Source: Agapanthus africanus
Taxonomy: Eukaryota; Streptophyta; Magnoliopsida; Asparagales; Amaryllidaceae
Assembly (NCBI GenBank): GCA_030015575.1
Contig: JASDDO010000016.1
Span: forward strand, 179,364,815 to 179,428,814
Reading direction: 5' to 3'
DNA: 64,000 nucleotides
The translations under genes and the position numbers were made by a program. The notes beneath the pieces are model-generated. The model was not told where the DNA came from and searched no databases. It saw only the letters and a program-made list of their open reading frames with translations. Positions 24,811 through 38,102 of the stretch are shown here, piece by piece. Each line of letters starts with the position of its first letter. The first letter of the stretch is position 1.

Positions 24811-25405
24811 ATTCCACAACATCTTTTAGGTTTCTTTTTCTTTCATTAATCATATTAATGAAGTCCCATCATTTAAAACACCTAAACATCACAGATAAAT
24901 ACGACGTACACTTATGCCATCCGCATTCGCCTCGATGTCCCCTCGTGCACCGTTAGGTTAGGTAACTAACGGCAGAGCGGGGCAGGGCTAGCGCGGGTGT
25001 AAAACATAAGTAACGTCTATATAATATATCATATATACTATATAGAGTATTTATCACAGAACATCAAATGATCACATCACAGATATCGCAGCAGAAGAAA
25101 CATCTGAAACATTGGATATACTAGGACGTCCGTGTTTTTAATACGAGCCAGTATAAAACACGGATTCCACGGTCGCGATGAATAGCCAAACCCACACCCT
25201 TATACCCCTACGAGAGCGGCAAGCAACCCTACCAATTCTAGAGTTAGGAGACCCGGACTCGGCTCCTCGAGTTGGTCTCCCACTGGACTCTAGAACCCGG
25301 TTACTTGTGCCATCCTCCATGGGTCTATCCTAGTGCGGAAAAGTAAATAATATACAAATGGTGACAACAACCTCAACCCGGAAGTGCCCCAATAAAAGAA
25401 TATTA

Positions 25406-27507
25406 TGTAAGGTTTACCTAGCACCCTATGAGAGGTTTGGAAGCATCACATGTCACAAAGATCAAATTTTTATGGTGCTAAGTAAGCATACAAAGGATCT
25501 TATCCTAGAAAATTAGGGTTTCATGATCTTTAACTAACATCATATGTTATAAAGGTAAGGGTTTTGAGACTACAACCTGTGTAGCTCCCTTTTGTAGACT
25601 CCTTGGCCACTTGAGAGTTGGAAAAAGATTAGCTTGAAGTCCTCTAACGTCCACGACGATCCACCCGAAGCTCCTTTGTCCAAGCTATCAACTTCACTTT
25701 AACAAGAAGATGAAATGAAGCAAACACTCTAAACAAGTGGGCTAGACTTGTGTAGAATGGTGTTGTGGTTCTCTTTCTCACTTCAAAATCCTATCTTTAT
25801 GTGTATTTTGCTCACTTGAAAAGTCTAGAGAGCAAGAGCTCAAGGTTGAAGAAGATGATGGCTATTTTTGAGAAGAAGAGAAGATAAACTCATAAAAAGA
25901 AAAAGAAAATATATGTATATATATTTATTTCTTCTCATCTCAAACCATGGTTAAATTATGAAGATATTATTTAATTTGAGTTAAAACATGAAAGGAAAGT
26001 TTAATCCATGGTTAAGGGTAGGTGAGCATGGTTAGGTCAAAGAAGAGACTAGAAACAAACCATGAATTATCCTTTCCTTTTTCATTTTGTTTTAAAACAA
26101 ATATAAGTAATAATCCATATAAATAACCAAGGTGTGAGTCTTATATTGCCACCATTTTCTATGTATAAACAACCATGATAGAATGATGTATGTATGCATG
26201 TGTGCATGCACATCCATATGTGCATGAACAAGAATGAATGCATACATGCATGCATACATCCAAAAGAAACAAGATAGGATTTCTAGTGAGAGGTTAATGG
26301 TTAAATGATAAATCAACACTTGATTTATCAATCCGGTCATATCACATACGACCCGACCAAAAGCAAGCCGCCTGATCAATATACGGTATCCTATACGCGC
26401 ATTTTAACCGGTTCCATGCGCATATCGCATGCACGCACCACAACGTTTCGCCTGGACTAGGAAACTTCTTTGTGGAACTCTAAGACTCGTCAATACGCCG
26501 GCAGTGGGTGATGATCATATCAAGCACCCCCAAGCCGCAAGCGGTCAGCTAAACGTAACGGCCACCCGGGTATTGAGCGATCAGAAGAAAACAAGCGAAC
26601 CTGCTACAACTCCCGTCGAGACAACCTGCAACACTACCGTACAGTCCGGTCTCTTCATCACATATGCTGCATATCGAGTCTAGGGATGGTAACGTCGACC
26701 CCAATAACTCAATAAGTCGTGCCAGTGAATGGTCTATAACAGATCGAGAAACTACTGATAACACTTATCAGTAAATCTCAGCAGCCCTGGCCAGGGACTT
26801 ACTGATATAACCAGTCGAGCACAGCACAGCATCAACTCCCAATACCGGGAGAGACAAAACCCTCCTATCGCTCATCGCCTTCGTGTGTCTCGGGACTGTA
26901 CCCAACGGCCACCTGTTTGCACGACTCAGTAGAGCCGTGGTAGGGTGGTAATCAAAGTACAGTGGGAGAGCACACAAGACTCTATGACGATCTCGGGTCT
27001 ACAGACTAACCTGTACCAGTGTCACCTGAGAACTGCTATCCGACGATAGATATAATTCCATATAGGAGTTCTCGGTGAGTCCGTCCAGTGTACCCAGTCA
27101 CCACTGAGCACCCGTATATGATCTTGATGTTAAACATCGCTGAATGTGGGAACATCCATCGCCCATCACATGGGTCTAGTATCATATACGCTAGTCTACT
27201 CTGGTATATCGATGCCCCGTCTCGATACACCTCCGACTAGGGACATTTCAGGATATGCTTATAAACTACAGATGTCCCACTAGTATGATCTCTATCCTAA
27301 TCACTGTAGTCAAGCCGATATCCTCAGGGCTTTATCAGCATGTATAAATGAATAAAAGCATGATCAAATCAACACGTCAGATAAAGTAGAACCAGATACC
27401 ATACTATCATGTCGAGCAAGAATGTATACCGAATATATTTATATATATACATGTACAGATACATCCATTATCATATAATGGCCTCTAGGGCATACATATA
27501 TCCAACA
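25406..27507 (-). repeat. 3' LTR of element B
   Basis: It runs from TGTAAGGTTTACC to ATATATCCAACA on the plus strand, 2102 bp. The inverted repeat at 26753-26773 reads TACTGATAA-CAC-TTATCAGTA: both arms differ from the C/G version at matching positions. Confidence 0.92.
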
Positions 27508-27520
27508 ATCTCCCACTTGC
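27508..27520 (-). other. Polypurine tract of element B
   Basis: The minus strand reads GCAAGTGGGAGAT immediately before the 3' LTR start TGTTGG. Confidence 0.85.
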
Positions 27521-27521
27521 A

Positions 27522-30500
27522 CTAAGGCCAGTTATTGGCGTATCTCATACCCAACATCCCAAAAAGTCGCTCATGCTGTGGCTGAGGGAGGGCCTTGGTG
27601 AGTGGATCCGCGGCGTTATTCTTTGTGTCGACTCTCTTAATCTCGATCTCGCGGCGATCTACAATCTCCCGGATCAAATGAAAGCGCCTCAGGATGTGTC
27701 TGGACCGCTGATGGGACCTGGGCTCCTTGGCTAACGCCATAGCCCCATTATTATCACAATACAAGGGTATTGGATCAATAATGGTTGGAACTACTCCTAG
27801 CTCCGAGACGAACTTCTTCATCCAGACGGCTTCCTTGACGGCATCATTTGCAGCAATGTACTCAGCCTCTATCGTAGAGTCTGCAACGGGATCCTGTTTG
27901 GAACTCTTCCAACTTACCGCCCCTCCATTGAGGGTAAATACAAACCCTGAGATAGATTTGCTATCGTCCTTATCTCTCTGGAAGCTCGAATCGGTAAAGC
28001 CCTTCATTTGGAGATCTGCATTACCATACACCAAGAACAATTCTTTAGTCCTTCGTAAGTACTTAAGAATGTTCTTCACAGCTGTCCAGTGGTTCTCCCC
28101 TGGGTTGGATTGATACCTGCTTACAACACTAAGTGCATAAGCTACATCTGGGCATGTACATAACATCGCATACATTATAGATCCTACTGCCGAAGCATAG
28201 GGTATAATGCTCATGCGAGCTCTCTCTTCATCGGTCTTTGGACAAGAATCCTTGGAGAGAGTGACCTCATGGCAAGCGGGTAAGGCACCCCACTTGGAGT
28301 CTTACATACTAAACCTTTTTAGGATGGTGTTAATGTACCTGCTTTGGGACAATCCCAATAACTTTTTGGATCTATCCCTATAGATCCTTATACCCAGGAT
28401 GTATGTGGCATCACCCAGGTCCTTCATAGAGAACCTTAGTGATAAGAAAGATTTGACCGACTGTAGCATAGGAATATCATTTTCTATCAGAAGAATGTCA
28501 TCCACGTACAGTATGAGGAATGTGACAGCTCTTCCTACAGCCTTCTTATAAACACAAGGTTCATCTGGATTTTTGATGAAATCAAACTCTTTGATAACAT
28601 CATCGAAACAGATGTTCCAACTCCGAGATGCCTACTTTAACCCATATATGGATTTAAGCAATCTACATGCTTTCTCGCTGCTCCCACTGTCAATGAAGCC
28701 CTCTGGCCGATCCATATAAACGCATTCTCCTAAATCTCCATTTAGAAATGTTGTTTTAACGTCCATCTGCCAGATTTCATAGTCGTAGTGAGCAGCAATA
28801 GCAAGTAGGATCCGAATGGATTTAAGCATGGCTACGGGCGAAAAAGTTTCGTCATAGTCCAAACCTGGTCTTTGACGAAAGCCTTTCGCCACAAGTCTTG
28901 CCTTATAGGTCTCTACCTGCCCTTCTACACCAATCTTTCTTTTAAAGATCCATTTGCATCCCACAGGTTTTACCCCAGGGGGTACAATGTCCAAAGTCCA
29001 TACTTTGTTGGTGTACATAGACTCCATTTCGGATCTCATGGCATCCAGCCACTTCACAGAGTCTCCACTCGTGATAGCTTGCTGAAAACTGGTAGGATCA
29101 TCATCATCCATGATGCAGTCTTCTCCGTCACCATCAATGAGGAAACCGTAGTACCTCTCTGGTGGGCGAGAAGTCCTACCAGACCTTCGGAGTGGCCGAG
29201 GTTCTTCAGTTTCTATTGCAACACCCGGTTCAACCAAATCGTCATTTGTAGTTTGTGTCTCTAGAACCTCTTCTAGATCCACCACTTTGTCATCATCTTT
29301 ATCTGTGAAAAACTCTTTTTCCAAGAATGTGGCATACTGAGAAACAAACACCTTTTGTTCCTGTTTGTGGTAGAATAGATATCCATAAGAATTCTTTGGA
29401 TACCCCACAAAATTACACATGACTGACCGTGTCTCGAGTTTGTCCGGATTCTGCTTTTTAACATAGGCCGGGCAACCCCAAATCTTAATTCTTTTAAGAG
29501 ATGGTCTCTTCCCATGCCATATCTCATATGGCATGGTAGACACGGTTTTGGTCGAAACCCTGTTTAGTAGAAACGCTGCAGTCTCCAATGCATGCCCCCA
29601 AAATGAGACGGGTAACTAAGCATCACTCATCATGGATCGGACCATATCTAATAGGGTCCTATTCCGTCGTTCAGACACACCGTTGTGCTGTGGTGTGTAA
29701 GGAGGAGTGAGCTGAGAGAGAATCTCATTCTCTTTTAGGAAGTTTGCAAATTCTGTACTAAGGTATTCCCCACCTCGATCTGATCGAAGCATCTTGATAC
29801 TCAAGCCGGTTTGTTTTTCTACTTCTTGTTTATATTCAATGAATTTCTCGAAAGCTTCGGACTTGTGCTTTAATAAAAATACATGACCGAATCTTGAGAA
29901 ATCGTCAGTGAACGTAATGAAGTAAGAAAAACCGCCTCTAGCCTGTGTAGACATTGGCCCGCATACATCACTATGTATAATGCCTAGGAGCTCAGTAGCT
30001 CTTTCTCCGTATCCGGTAAACGGAGTTTTGGTCATTTTACCCTTGATACAAGACTGGCAAGTCGCATAAGATTTATATTCAAAAGAGTTTAAATATCCAT
30101 CTTTGTGTAACTTGTTTAGTCTTGTTTCGTTAATATGACCAAGTCTACAGTGCCAAAGAAAAGCTTCATTTAATTCTGAAAGTTTTCTTTTATTAGTGTA
30201 TTGTATACTGAAAACTGTGTGTTGATTTAGGACGTATATCCCGTTATTAAGTGTACCATACCCAACCAACATTTGATTCAGGTGAATGTTCATAACATTG
30301 TTCTGCAATATAAAGATATATCCTTCATTGTCTAACAAAGAAACTGATATTATATTACATAGCATACTTGGTACAAAATAACATGGGTTCAAAACCAAAA
30401 TACATCCAGATGGCAACCCCAAGTGATACTCTCCCACTGCGACTGTATGTACATTGGAACCATTTCCAACGCGGAGAGTATGGTCACCTGTCTTCAAAAC

Positions 30501-31448
30501 TTTGCTATTTCTCAGTCCCTGCATAGAATTGCAAATGTGAGAACCTGAACCGGTATCTAATACCCAGGAAGCAGAGTTTATTGAAAAACAGTTTTCTGTC
30601 ACAAACACACGTGAAGCGGAAGCATCCCCATGCTTCTTCTTGAGGTTCAAGTACTCTGTACAGTTGCGCTTCCAATGTCCTGTCTTGTGGCAATGAAAAC
30701 ATTCGCCTTTCCCCGAGTCTCCAGCTTTGGACTTTTCCTTTCCCTTCACCTTTTTAACTTCACCCTTAGGATTGGTGGGCTTCTTCTTTTTCTTTCCTTT
30801 GGCCTTAGCTTTTGGGCGAGAAGAAGAAGATTGCCCAATAGTCATAACGGGAGTTTTCATCGATTTCATAGTGCTCTCTGCACTCCTTAACATATTAAGG
30901 AGTTCAGGTAGCTCCTTCTCCATGCCGTGCATGTTGAAGTTAACTATGAACTGAGCAAAGGTGGAGGGGAGGGACTGCAGAATAATATCCGTATATTGTT
31001 CATTGTCCATTGTCCATCCTAGGTCCTCAAGCTCTTCTATAAGATCTATCATCTTCAGAACATGATCACCTACCGGTGTGCCAGGGGCCATTCGCATCTG
31101 AAACAATTTCTTTGATACTTCGTATCGTAATACGCGGGATTGCTCTCCATACAACTCCTTTGTATGGAGGAATATGGTTTGAATGTCCATATTCTCGTGC
31201 TGCTTTTGATGTGTATTGTCCATCGATGCAAGCGCGAGGCATTTGGCCGTGGCACAGTCAGCGTCCCATGTCTTGCGGACTTCAATGTCCGCAACTGAGG
31301 ATTTTGGACCTGGGACGGGCGGGGCTGAAGCCGTGAGGACATATGATACTTTATCATAAGTCAAGGCAATTTTCAGATTCCTCAGCCAGTCTTTATAATT
31401 GGTCCCATTCAGTTTATTTTTATCTAGTAGAAGCTTGAGTCCAATCAT
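27522..31448 (-). pseudogene. Copia gag-pol polyprotein region of B (fossil)
   Basis: Read on the minus strand from the ATG at 31448 the domains are in copia order. First comes gag with LNGTNYKDWLRNLKIAL and a lysine-rich stretch, then a zinc knuckle CFHCHKTGHWKRNC (CX2CX4HX4C, about residues 250-263) and protease WVLDTGSGSHIC. Next are the pre-integrase zinc region (LWHCRLGHIN, CQSC) and the integrase core with HSDVCGP, RSDRGGEY and NGVSERRN (a D, D-35-E pattern). Reverse transcriptase follows, with KARLVAKGF, WQMDVKTTFLNG and VDDILLI. RNase H comes last, with TDSSFQ, IEAEYIA, YCDNNGA and DPLTKA. Length is near the copia norm. The polyprotein is broken in a few places. The lineage within Ty1/copia is not assigned here. 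Confidence 0.9.
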
Positions 31449-31886
31449 TGGTATCTGCCATTAAGAGAGAGAAAAGAATACACTCAGCGAAAGCTCTTGC
31501 ATAGATCAGATTGGTTATTATCTTGTCTAATCGATGTCTCCCACTGCTTTAATCAAGTTTTTCTTTCAAACCTTAAAAAGAAAACTAGCCAGGATTAATT
31601 ACAGTCTACAACTTCGCTAACCGTTCAGCCAGGCCAGTGTCGGTACTTGAGGGAGGTTCCCCATGCTTTCGTACGGACCTAATTAAAGTAAACCTCGTTT
31701 TCCCAGAGGCGTAGCCCCGTTAACACTTTTCTAGACACCTAATGAGTTAGCTAATTGTAAACTGCAAAACTCTCCTAGGAGCAACTATTGCCCACAGTGG
31801 GATCGGGATCCAACCATAACATGGAAGGTATGCGATCTCATTGCAAATTTCAACTCTTGAAATTCCCGATGTAATTTTTACCCCTA

Positions 31887-32095
31887 GTACTTATGACCTT
31901 AACTATGGTCAACAAATCATAAGTACCAGTCAAGTTCTACCCGTCATTTCTTGATCAATTAGACCCACCCATATGACCCTTAACTATGGTCAACAAAGTC
32001 GCATGAATGTCCTAATTAATCTGCATCATATGCAGTGTAGGAAGACATCACTTAGCTACCGTACACTACGCCTTAACTAAAGTCAACAAACGTAG
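31887..32095 (-). ncRNA. Leader hairpin series of element B
   Basis: Hairpin 1 (31887-31926) has a perfect 10 bp stem, GTACTTATGA/TCATAAGTAC. Hairpin 2 (31970-32005) has arms CATATGAC/GTCGCATG, imperfect. Hairpin 3 (32066-32095) has arms CTACG/CGTAG. The loops are CTTAACTATGGTCAACAAA twice and a close variant once. A further stem, GATTTT/AAAATC, lies at 32144-32159. The series ends about 440 nt before the gag ATG on the RNA. Confidence 0.7.
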
Positions 32096-33706
32096 CACGA
32101 ATACTAAGTACTCTACTTCCTAAAATGACGGAGGGTTGCGGATGATTTTTAAGAAAATCTTTAACGCTTTGAACTTGATATCGTCGTAGAATCAAATGGT
32201 TTTGAAAATGAGTGGCTTGTGCTCCGCAGTTTTTTTTTTGAAATACAGCTTTTTCATAAAGAGCCGAATGGTTTTAAAATCCGATTCTACAACATCTTTT
32301 TTAGGTTTATTTTCTTTACATTAATCATATTAATGTAATCCCATCATTTAAGTCCTTAAGCCAATCACAGAAAAGAAACGAAAATAATACGTACGTTTAT
32401 GCCATCCGCATTCGCCGCAATGTTCCGTTATGCACCGTTAGGTTACTTAACTAACGGCATACCGGGACGGGACAAGCGCGGGTGTAAAACATAAGCAACG
32501 TCTACTATATATCTCATATATAATATATCATTCGTCTCAGATATCACAGAATACAGGCAGCAGAAACATATATATAATGTGGGATATACTAGGACGTCCG
32601 TATTTAGTATTTAGCCAATAATAGAAAATACGGATTCCACAGTCGCGATGAATAGCCAAGCCCACACCCCTAGACCCCTACGAGAGCGGCAAGCGACCCT
32701 ACCAATCCTGGAGTTTAGGAGACCCGGTCTCGACTCCTCGAGATGGCCTCCCACTGAACCCCAGAACCCAGTCACTTGTGCTCCCCACCTTGGGTCTATC
32801 CTAATGCGGAAAAGTAAATAATATACAACACTGGTGACACAACCTCAACCCGGAAGTGCCCCAAATAAAAGAATATTACATTACATTTGAATTTACATGA
32901 ATGAAAATATAAAACTCTCATCTCACATAAAACCCCCCGGCTATTCAATCGCGACAATCATGCACATCATATCTCAGCGACACATAATATCATATATCAT
33001 CAATGTAAGTAAGTATGCGTACCCCAATTGTCGTTGATGTATAGCAACGAAACCGGCGATATCGAACATACTACACTTACGGTCACAGAAAAGAAAGTGT
33101 AAAACTACAATATTTGGAATCCACATTCTCTTTAGACATCATAAATGCGAAATATCACATACTTCGTATTTCATGCCTAAACTATATGAATTCCACATAT
33201 TGTATCACATTCCAGATAAATATACAGTATTAAAGTTTTCGACCGAACGATCAAATACCCAAGGTTCCCTAAAGCTCAACACTTGAACGGAGTTCAAAAA
33301 CCCGGAGTGTGACACAGTAGTAGCGGTCCAGCCGTAGAAGGGTCAAGCCAACGCCTCACATGTGGCACGCCGTACTGCCCCAAACCCTAAGGTTCAAAGG
33401 GAAGTTCAAGACGGTCACATAATCGAGTTAAGGTTTGTTGTCTTCTAGAGGGTCCACCAAAAAACTTGCACGTATCTCCAAAAGATTTAAACCCCGTGAA
33501 AAGTGAGCAAATGATAGTCGTTCGAACACTTCAATACTTTCTAGTTTACCCGGAAAAGAAACGAAATGAAAATTCCGATCGAATCGACGAGTCCAAAACC
33601 ATCTCCAGAAATAACAGTACTGGATTCATATTAAACATACCTAAAACAATATACAAGCAGTTTTAGGAGTTACTGTGCAAAAACGAAGCCATGAAGCCTC
33701 TGTATG

Positions 33707-33752
33707 GCCGCGGAACAGCAGCCTAAGCAAGGATTTGCCGCGGTTCCGCGGC
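33707..33752 (-). ncRNA. GC-rich hairpin past primer site, element B
   Basis: Arms GCCGCGGAAC (33707-33716) and GTTCCGCGGC (33743-33752) are perfect complements. The right side alone, GCCGCGGTTCCGCGGC, is nearly self-complementary. It lies 187 nt from the primer site, as in C and G. It is predicted RNA structure. Confidence 0.7.
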
Positions 33753-33938
33753 GGTTTGATCAGATCATGGGTTCGTATTTCACAGTATTTCTTATATTTT
33801 CCTGCTGTATTTTTTAAGTATTTTTAATTCTGAAAAATGTCAGATTTTAAAATTTGTCCAGAGAGGGTCTCGAAAAGTCGTATTTTGATCCGATCGGGAT
33901 TTTTACTTCGTAAAAGTGTCGCCTAATGTTCTAGGTCG

Positions 33939-33950
33939 GCTCTGATACCA
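33939..33950 (-). other. Primer binding site of element B
   Basis: TGGTATCAGAGC on the minus strand lies one base past the LTR at 33952. It is tRNA-iMet type. Confidence 0.88.
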
Positions 33951-35914
33951 ATGTAAGGTTTACCTAGCACCCTATGAGAGGTTTGGAAGCATCACATGTC
34001 ACAAAGATCAAATTTTTATGGTGCTAAGTAAGCATACAAAGGATCTTATCCTAGAAAATTAGGGTTTCATGATCTTTAACTAACATCATATGTTATAAAG
34101 GTATGGGTTTTGAGACTACAACCTTTGTAGCTCCCTTTTGTAGACTCCTTGGGCACTTAAGAGTTGGAAAAAGATTAGCTTGAAGTCCTCTAACGTCCAC
34201 GACGATCCACCCGAAGCTCCTTTGTCCAAGCTATCAACTTCACTTTAACAAGAAGATGAAATGAAGCAAACACTCTAAACAAATGGGCTAGACTTGTGTA
34301 GAATGGTGTTGTGGTTCTCTTTCTCACTTCAAAATCCTATCTTTATGTGTATTTTGCTCACTTGAAAAGTCTAGAGAGCAAGAGCTCAAGGTTGAAGAAG
34401 ATGATGGCTATTTTTGAGAAGAAGAGAAGATAAACTCATAAAAAGAAAAAGAAAATATATGTATATATATTTATTTCTTCTCATCTCAAACCATGGTTAA
34501 ATTATGAAGATATTATTTAATTTGAGTTAAAACATGAAAGGAAAGTTTAATCCATGGTTAAGGGTAGGTGAGCATGGTTAGGTCAAAGAAGAGACTAGAA
34601 ACAAACCATGAATTATCCTTTCCTTTTTCATTTTGTTTTAAAACAAATATAAGTAATAATCCATATAAATAACCAAGGTGTGAGTCTTATATTGCCACCA
34701 ATTTCTATGTATAAACAACCATGATAGAATGATGTATGTATGCATGTGTGCATGCACATCCATATGTGCATGAACAAGAATGAATGCATACATGCATGCA
34801 TACATCCAAAAGAAACAAGATAGCATTTCTAGTGAGAGGCTAATGGTTAAATGATAAATCAACACTTGATTTATCAATCTGGTCATATCACATACGACCC
34901 GACCAAAAGCAAGCCGCCCGATCAATATACGGTATCCTATACGCGCATTTTAACCGGGTCCATGTGCATATCGCATACACGCACCACAACGTTTCGCTTG
35001 GACTAGGAAACTCCTTTGTGGGACTCTAAGACTCGTCAATACGCCGGTAGTGGGTGATATCAAGCACCCTTAAGCCGCAAGCGGTCAGCTAAACGTAACG
35101 GCCACCCGGGTATTGAGCGATCAGAAGAAAACAAGCGAACCTGCTACAACTCCCGTCGAGCCAACCTGCAACACTACCGTACAGTCCGGTCTCTTCGTCA
35201 GATATGCTGTATATCGAGTCTAGGGATGGTAACGTCGACCCCAATAACTCAATAAGTCATGCCAGTGAATGGTCAATAACAGATCGAGAAACTACTGATA
35301 ACACTTATCAGTAAATCTCAGCAGCCCTGGCCAAGGACTTACTGATATAACCAGTCGAGCATAGCACATCATCAACTCCCAATACCGGGAGAGACGAAAC
35401 CCCTCCTATCGCTCATCGCCTTCGTGTGTCTCGGGACTGTACCCAACGGCCACCTGTTTGCACGACTCAGTAGAGCCGTGGTAGGGTGGTAATCAAAGTA
35501 CAGTGGGAGAGCACACAAGACTCTATGACGATCTCGGGTCTACAGACTAACCTGTACCAGTGTCACCTGAGAACTGCTATCCGACGATAGATATAATTCC
35601 ATATAGGAGTTCTCGGTGAGTCCGTCCAGTATACCGAGTCACCACTGAGCACCCGTATATGATCTTGATGTCAAACCTCGATGAATGTGGGAACATCCAT
35701 CGCCCATCACATGGGTCTAGTATCATATACACTAGTCTACTCTGGTATATCTGTTGGATATATGTATGCCCTAGAGGCCATTATATGATAGTGGATGTAT
35801 CTATACATGTATATATATATTCAGTATGCATTCTTGCTCGACATGATAGTATGTTATCTGGTTCTTCTTTATCTGACATGTTGATTTGATCATGCTTTTA
35901 TTCTTTCATACATG

Positions 35915-38102
35915 TATAGGGTTCCTAGGCACTCTTGTGAAGGTTCATAAGGCATCAAACATGCCCGGATTAAATTTTAGACGTGCCGAACAACCCAAAG
36001 CCGGGATTTTTGCTAGATTATTAGGGTTTAACATGCAAGAAGATAACTTTTATCTAAGTGTGAGGGATTACAACCTTTGTAGTCCGCTCCTTCACTTCAC
36101 AAGCTCCGAGTAGAAGTCCCTTTGCCGCGATCCACGATCTCCCGGACTCATGAGAGGCTCCACGACTCGAACGATCCATGCTAGCTCGAAGTATTCCAAA
36201 TCTCCGATGATCTACCTTGAAGTTGCTTCGACTCAAGCTTTCTCACTCAAAAGAGAAGAACACACTAATCCCATGGGCTAGATGAGATGAGGATGAGAGA
36301 GTAGTAATTTTGCTTTCTTTTAATATCATTTTCTCATTTTATTTCATCACTTAAGAAAAACTAGCAAGCTTTCTTGAAGAAGGAAGAAGATGATAATGAA
36401 AAGATAATGATAATCCTTTTTCTTTTGTGATGAATAGAAATAAAACATATGATTGATATATAACCATGGTCAAGGATGAATGGATGAGAATGTGTAGAGA
36501 AACAACTAGAGTTAGGGTTTGGTTAAGTTAAAAATGTGTCATCCAAAATATCTTTACAAATGACAAAAGAAAAATGCTTCTAGAAGGAACTTGAAGCATC
36601 TAACCCTAATCAAACCCTAACCTCAATTAATCATCCTTAAACATGTTTAACAATTAATCATATCATGTCACAATAATATATATCACATATATATATTATA
36701 TATTTGCAACAAAAGAAAATAATACAATTAACATATATCACATATATATCAATGTATCATCCAGTGAGAAAATGAAATAATAAAGCAAGCCAATATTAGT
36801 TAATATAATAATATATCATATATATTATTATATATTAAATCATCGAATCAACACTTGATCCGACGATCCGGCTATATCGAATATAACCGACTAATATATC
36901 ATGTACCGATTCATCGAATCAACACTTGATCCGATGTCCCGGTTCATATCTAAATATCGCGAGAATATAATACGGTATCCCATATCGCATTATTCTCGGT
37001 CCTGCACATATCACATATGTGCCTCTACTCCGTTTCGCCTGAGCCAAAAAACCTCTGTGTAGGACTCTAAAGAATCGTCAATACGCCGGTAGCGGGTGAT
37101 GATCATATCAAACACCCACAACCTGCAAGCGGTCAGCTAAACGTAACAGCCACCCAGGTATTGAGCGATCAGAAGATCAACAAGCTAGCCTGTGCGTTCT
37201 CCTGTGAATCCGATCAGTAACACTCCCGTACAGTCCGGTCTATTCGTCTGATATGTCGCATATCAAGTCTAGGGGTGGTATACGTCAGACCCCAGTAACC
37301 GATAAGTCGTGTCGATGTATGGCTCATAACGGGTCGAGAAACTACTAGTAACACTTACCAGTAAATCTCTATATCAGCCCTGGCCAGGGACTTCCAGTTA
37401 TAGCCAATCGAACACAGCACAACATCAACTCCCTATACCGGGAGAGACGAATCCCCTCCTATCGCTCATTGCCTCCATGTGATTCGGGACTGTACCCAAA
37501 AGCCACCGTTTTGCACGCCCTCTTGGACGTGGTAAGGTGGAAATCAAAGCACAGTGGGAATCACACAAGACTCTATGACGATCTCGGGTCTACAGACTAC
37601 CCTGTACCTGTGTCACCGGAGAACTGCCATCTGACGTGTGGTATATCACCATCTGGGAGTTCTCGGCGAGTCCGTCCAGTGTACCCAGTCTCCACTGAGC
37701 ACCCGTACACCATCTCTGATGTCAAACACCGATGGATATGGGATCATCCATCGCCCATCATATGGGTTAAGATGCGTATACGCTAGTCTACTCTGGTGTA
37801 TCGATGCCCTATCTCGATATACCCTCGACTAGGAACAGTTATAGGATGTACTCATCGACTACCGCGGCCCCACTAGTATGATCTCATCATAGTCCCAGTA
37901 GTCGAGTACAGATCCTAAGGCCTTTATCAACATGTGAGAGTAAAACAGTAAACCAATACAAGTCAACATGTTTAGATAAAGTGAAACCAAATAGCATACT
38001 ATCATGACGAGCAAGAAAGTCCTCTCTGTATATATCTAAGCATCCATCATAATATACATCATATGTACAACAATGGCCTCTAGGGCATATACATAACTAA
38101 CA
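35915..38102 (-). mobile_element. A-type solo LTR inside B2 (A2)
   Basis: This 2188 bp LTR is flanked by ACATG on both sides (35910-35914 and 38103-38107). It aligns with A1 (9503-11704) over its whole length in reverse orientation. No primer site or purine tract adjoins it. It is the innermost and so probably the youngest insertion in this nest. Confidence 0.88.

Larger units (their letters stand above)
31449..33938 (-). mobile_element. Leader of element B
   Basis: This non-coding 2.5 kb between primer site and gag ATG is far longer than the leaders of many copia elements. It holds the hairpin series (31887-32095, with a further stem at 32144-32159), the module shared with the LARD-like element (about 33200-33465) and the GC-rich hairpin (33707-33752). 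No convincing reading frame is seen. Confidence 0.8.

Noticed and set aside
26092-26379. A 95-residue frame in B's LTR, also at 34638-34925
   Set aside because: Both copies are the two LTRs of one element. The frame is built largely from ATGCATGCATAC-type simple sequence.
30630-30954. Plus-strand frames over element B's gag
   Set aside because: They are antisense shadows of the lysine-rich gag segment.
37469-37786. A 105-residue frame antisense to the A-type LTR, also at 9819-10136
   Set aside because: It is not kept open in the LTRs of C, B or G, and lies antisense to the element, so it is probably incidental.
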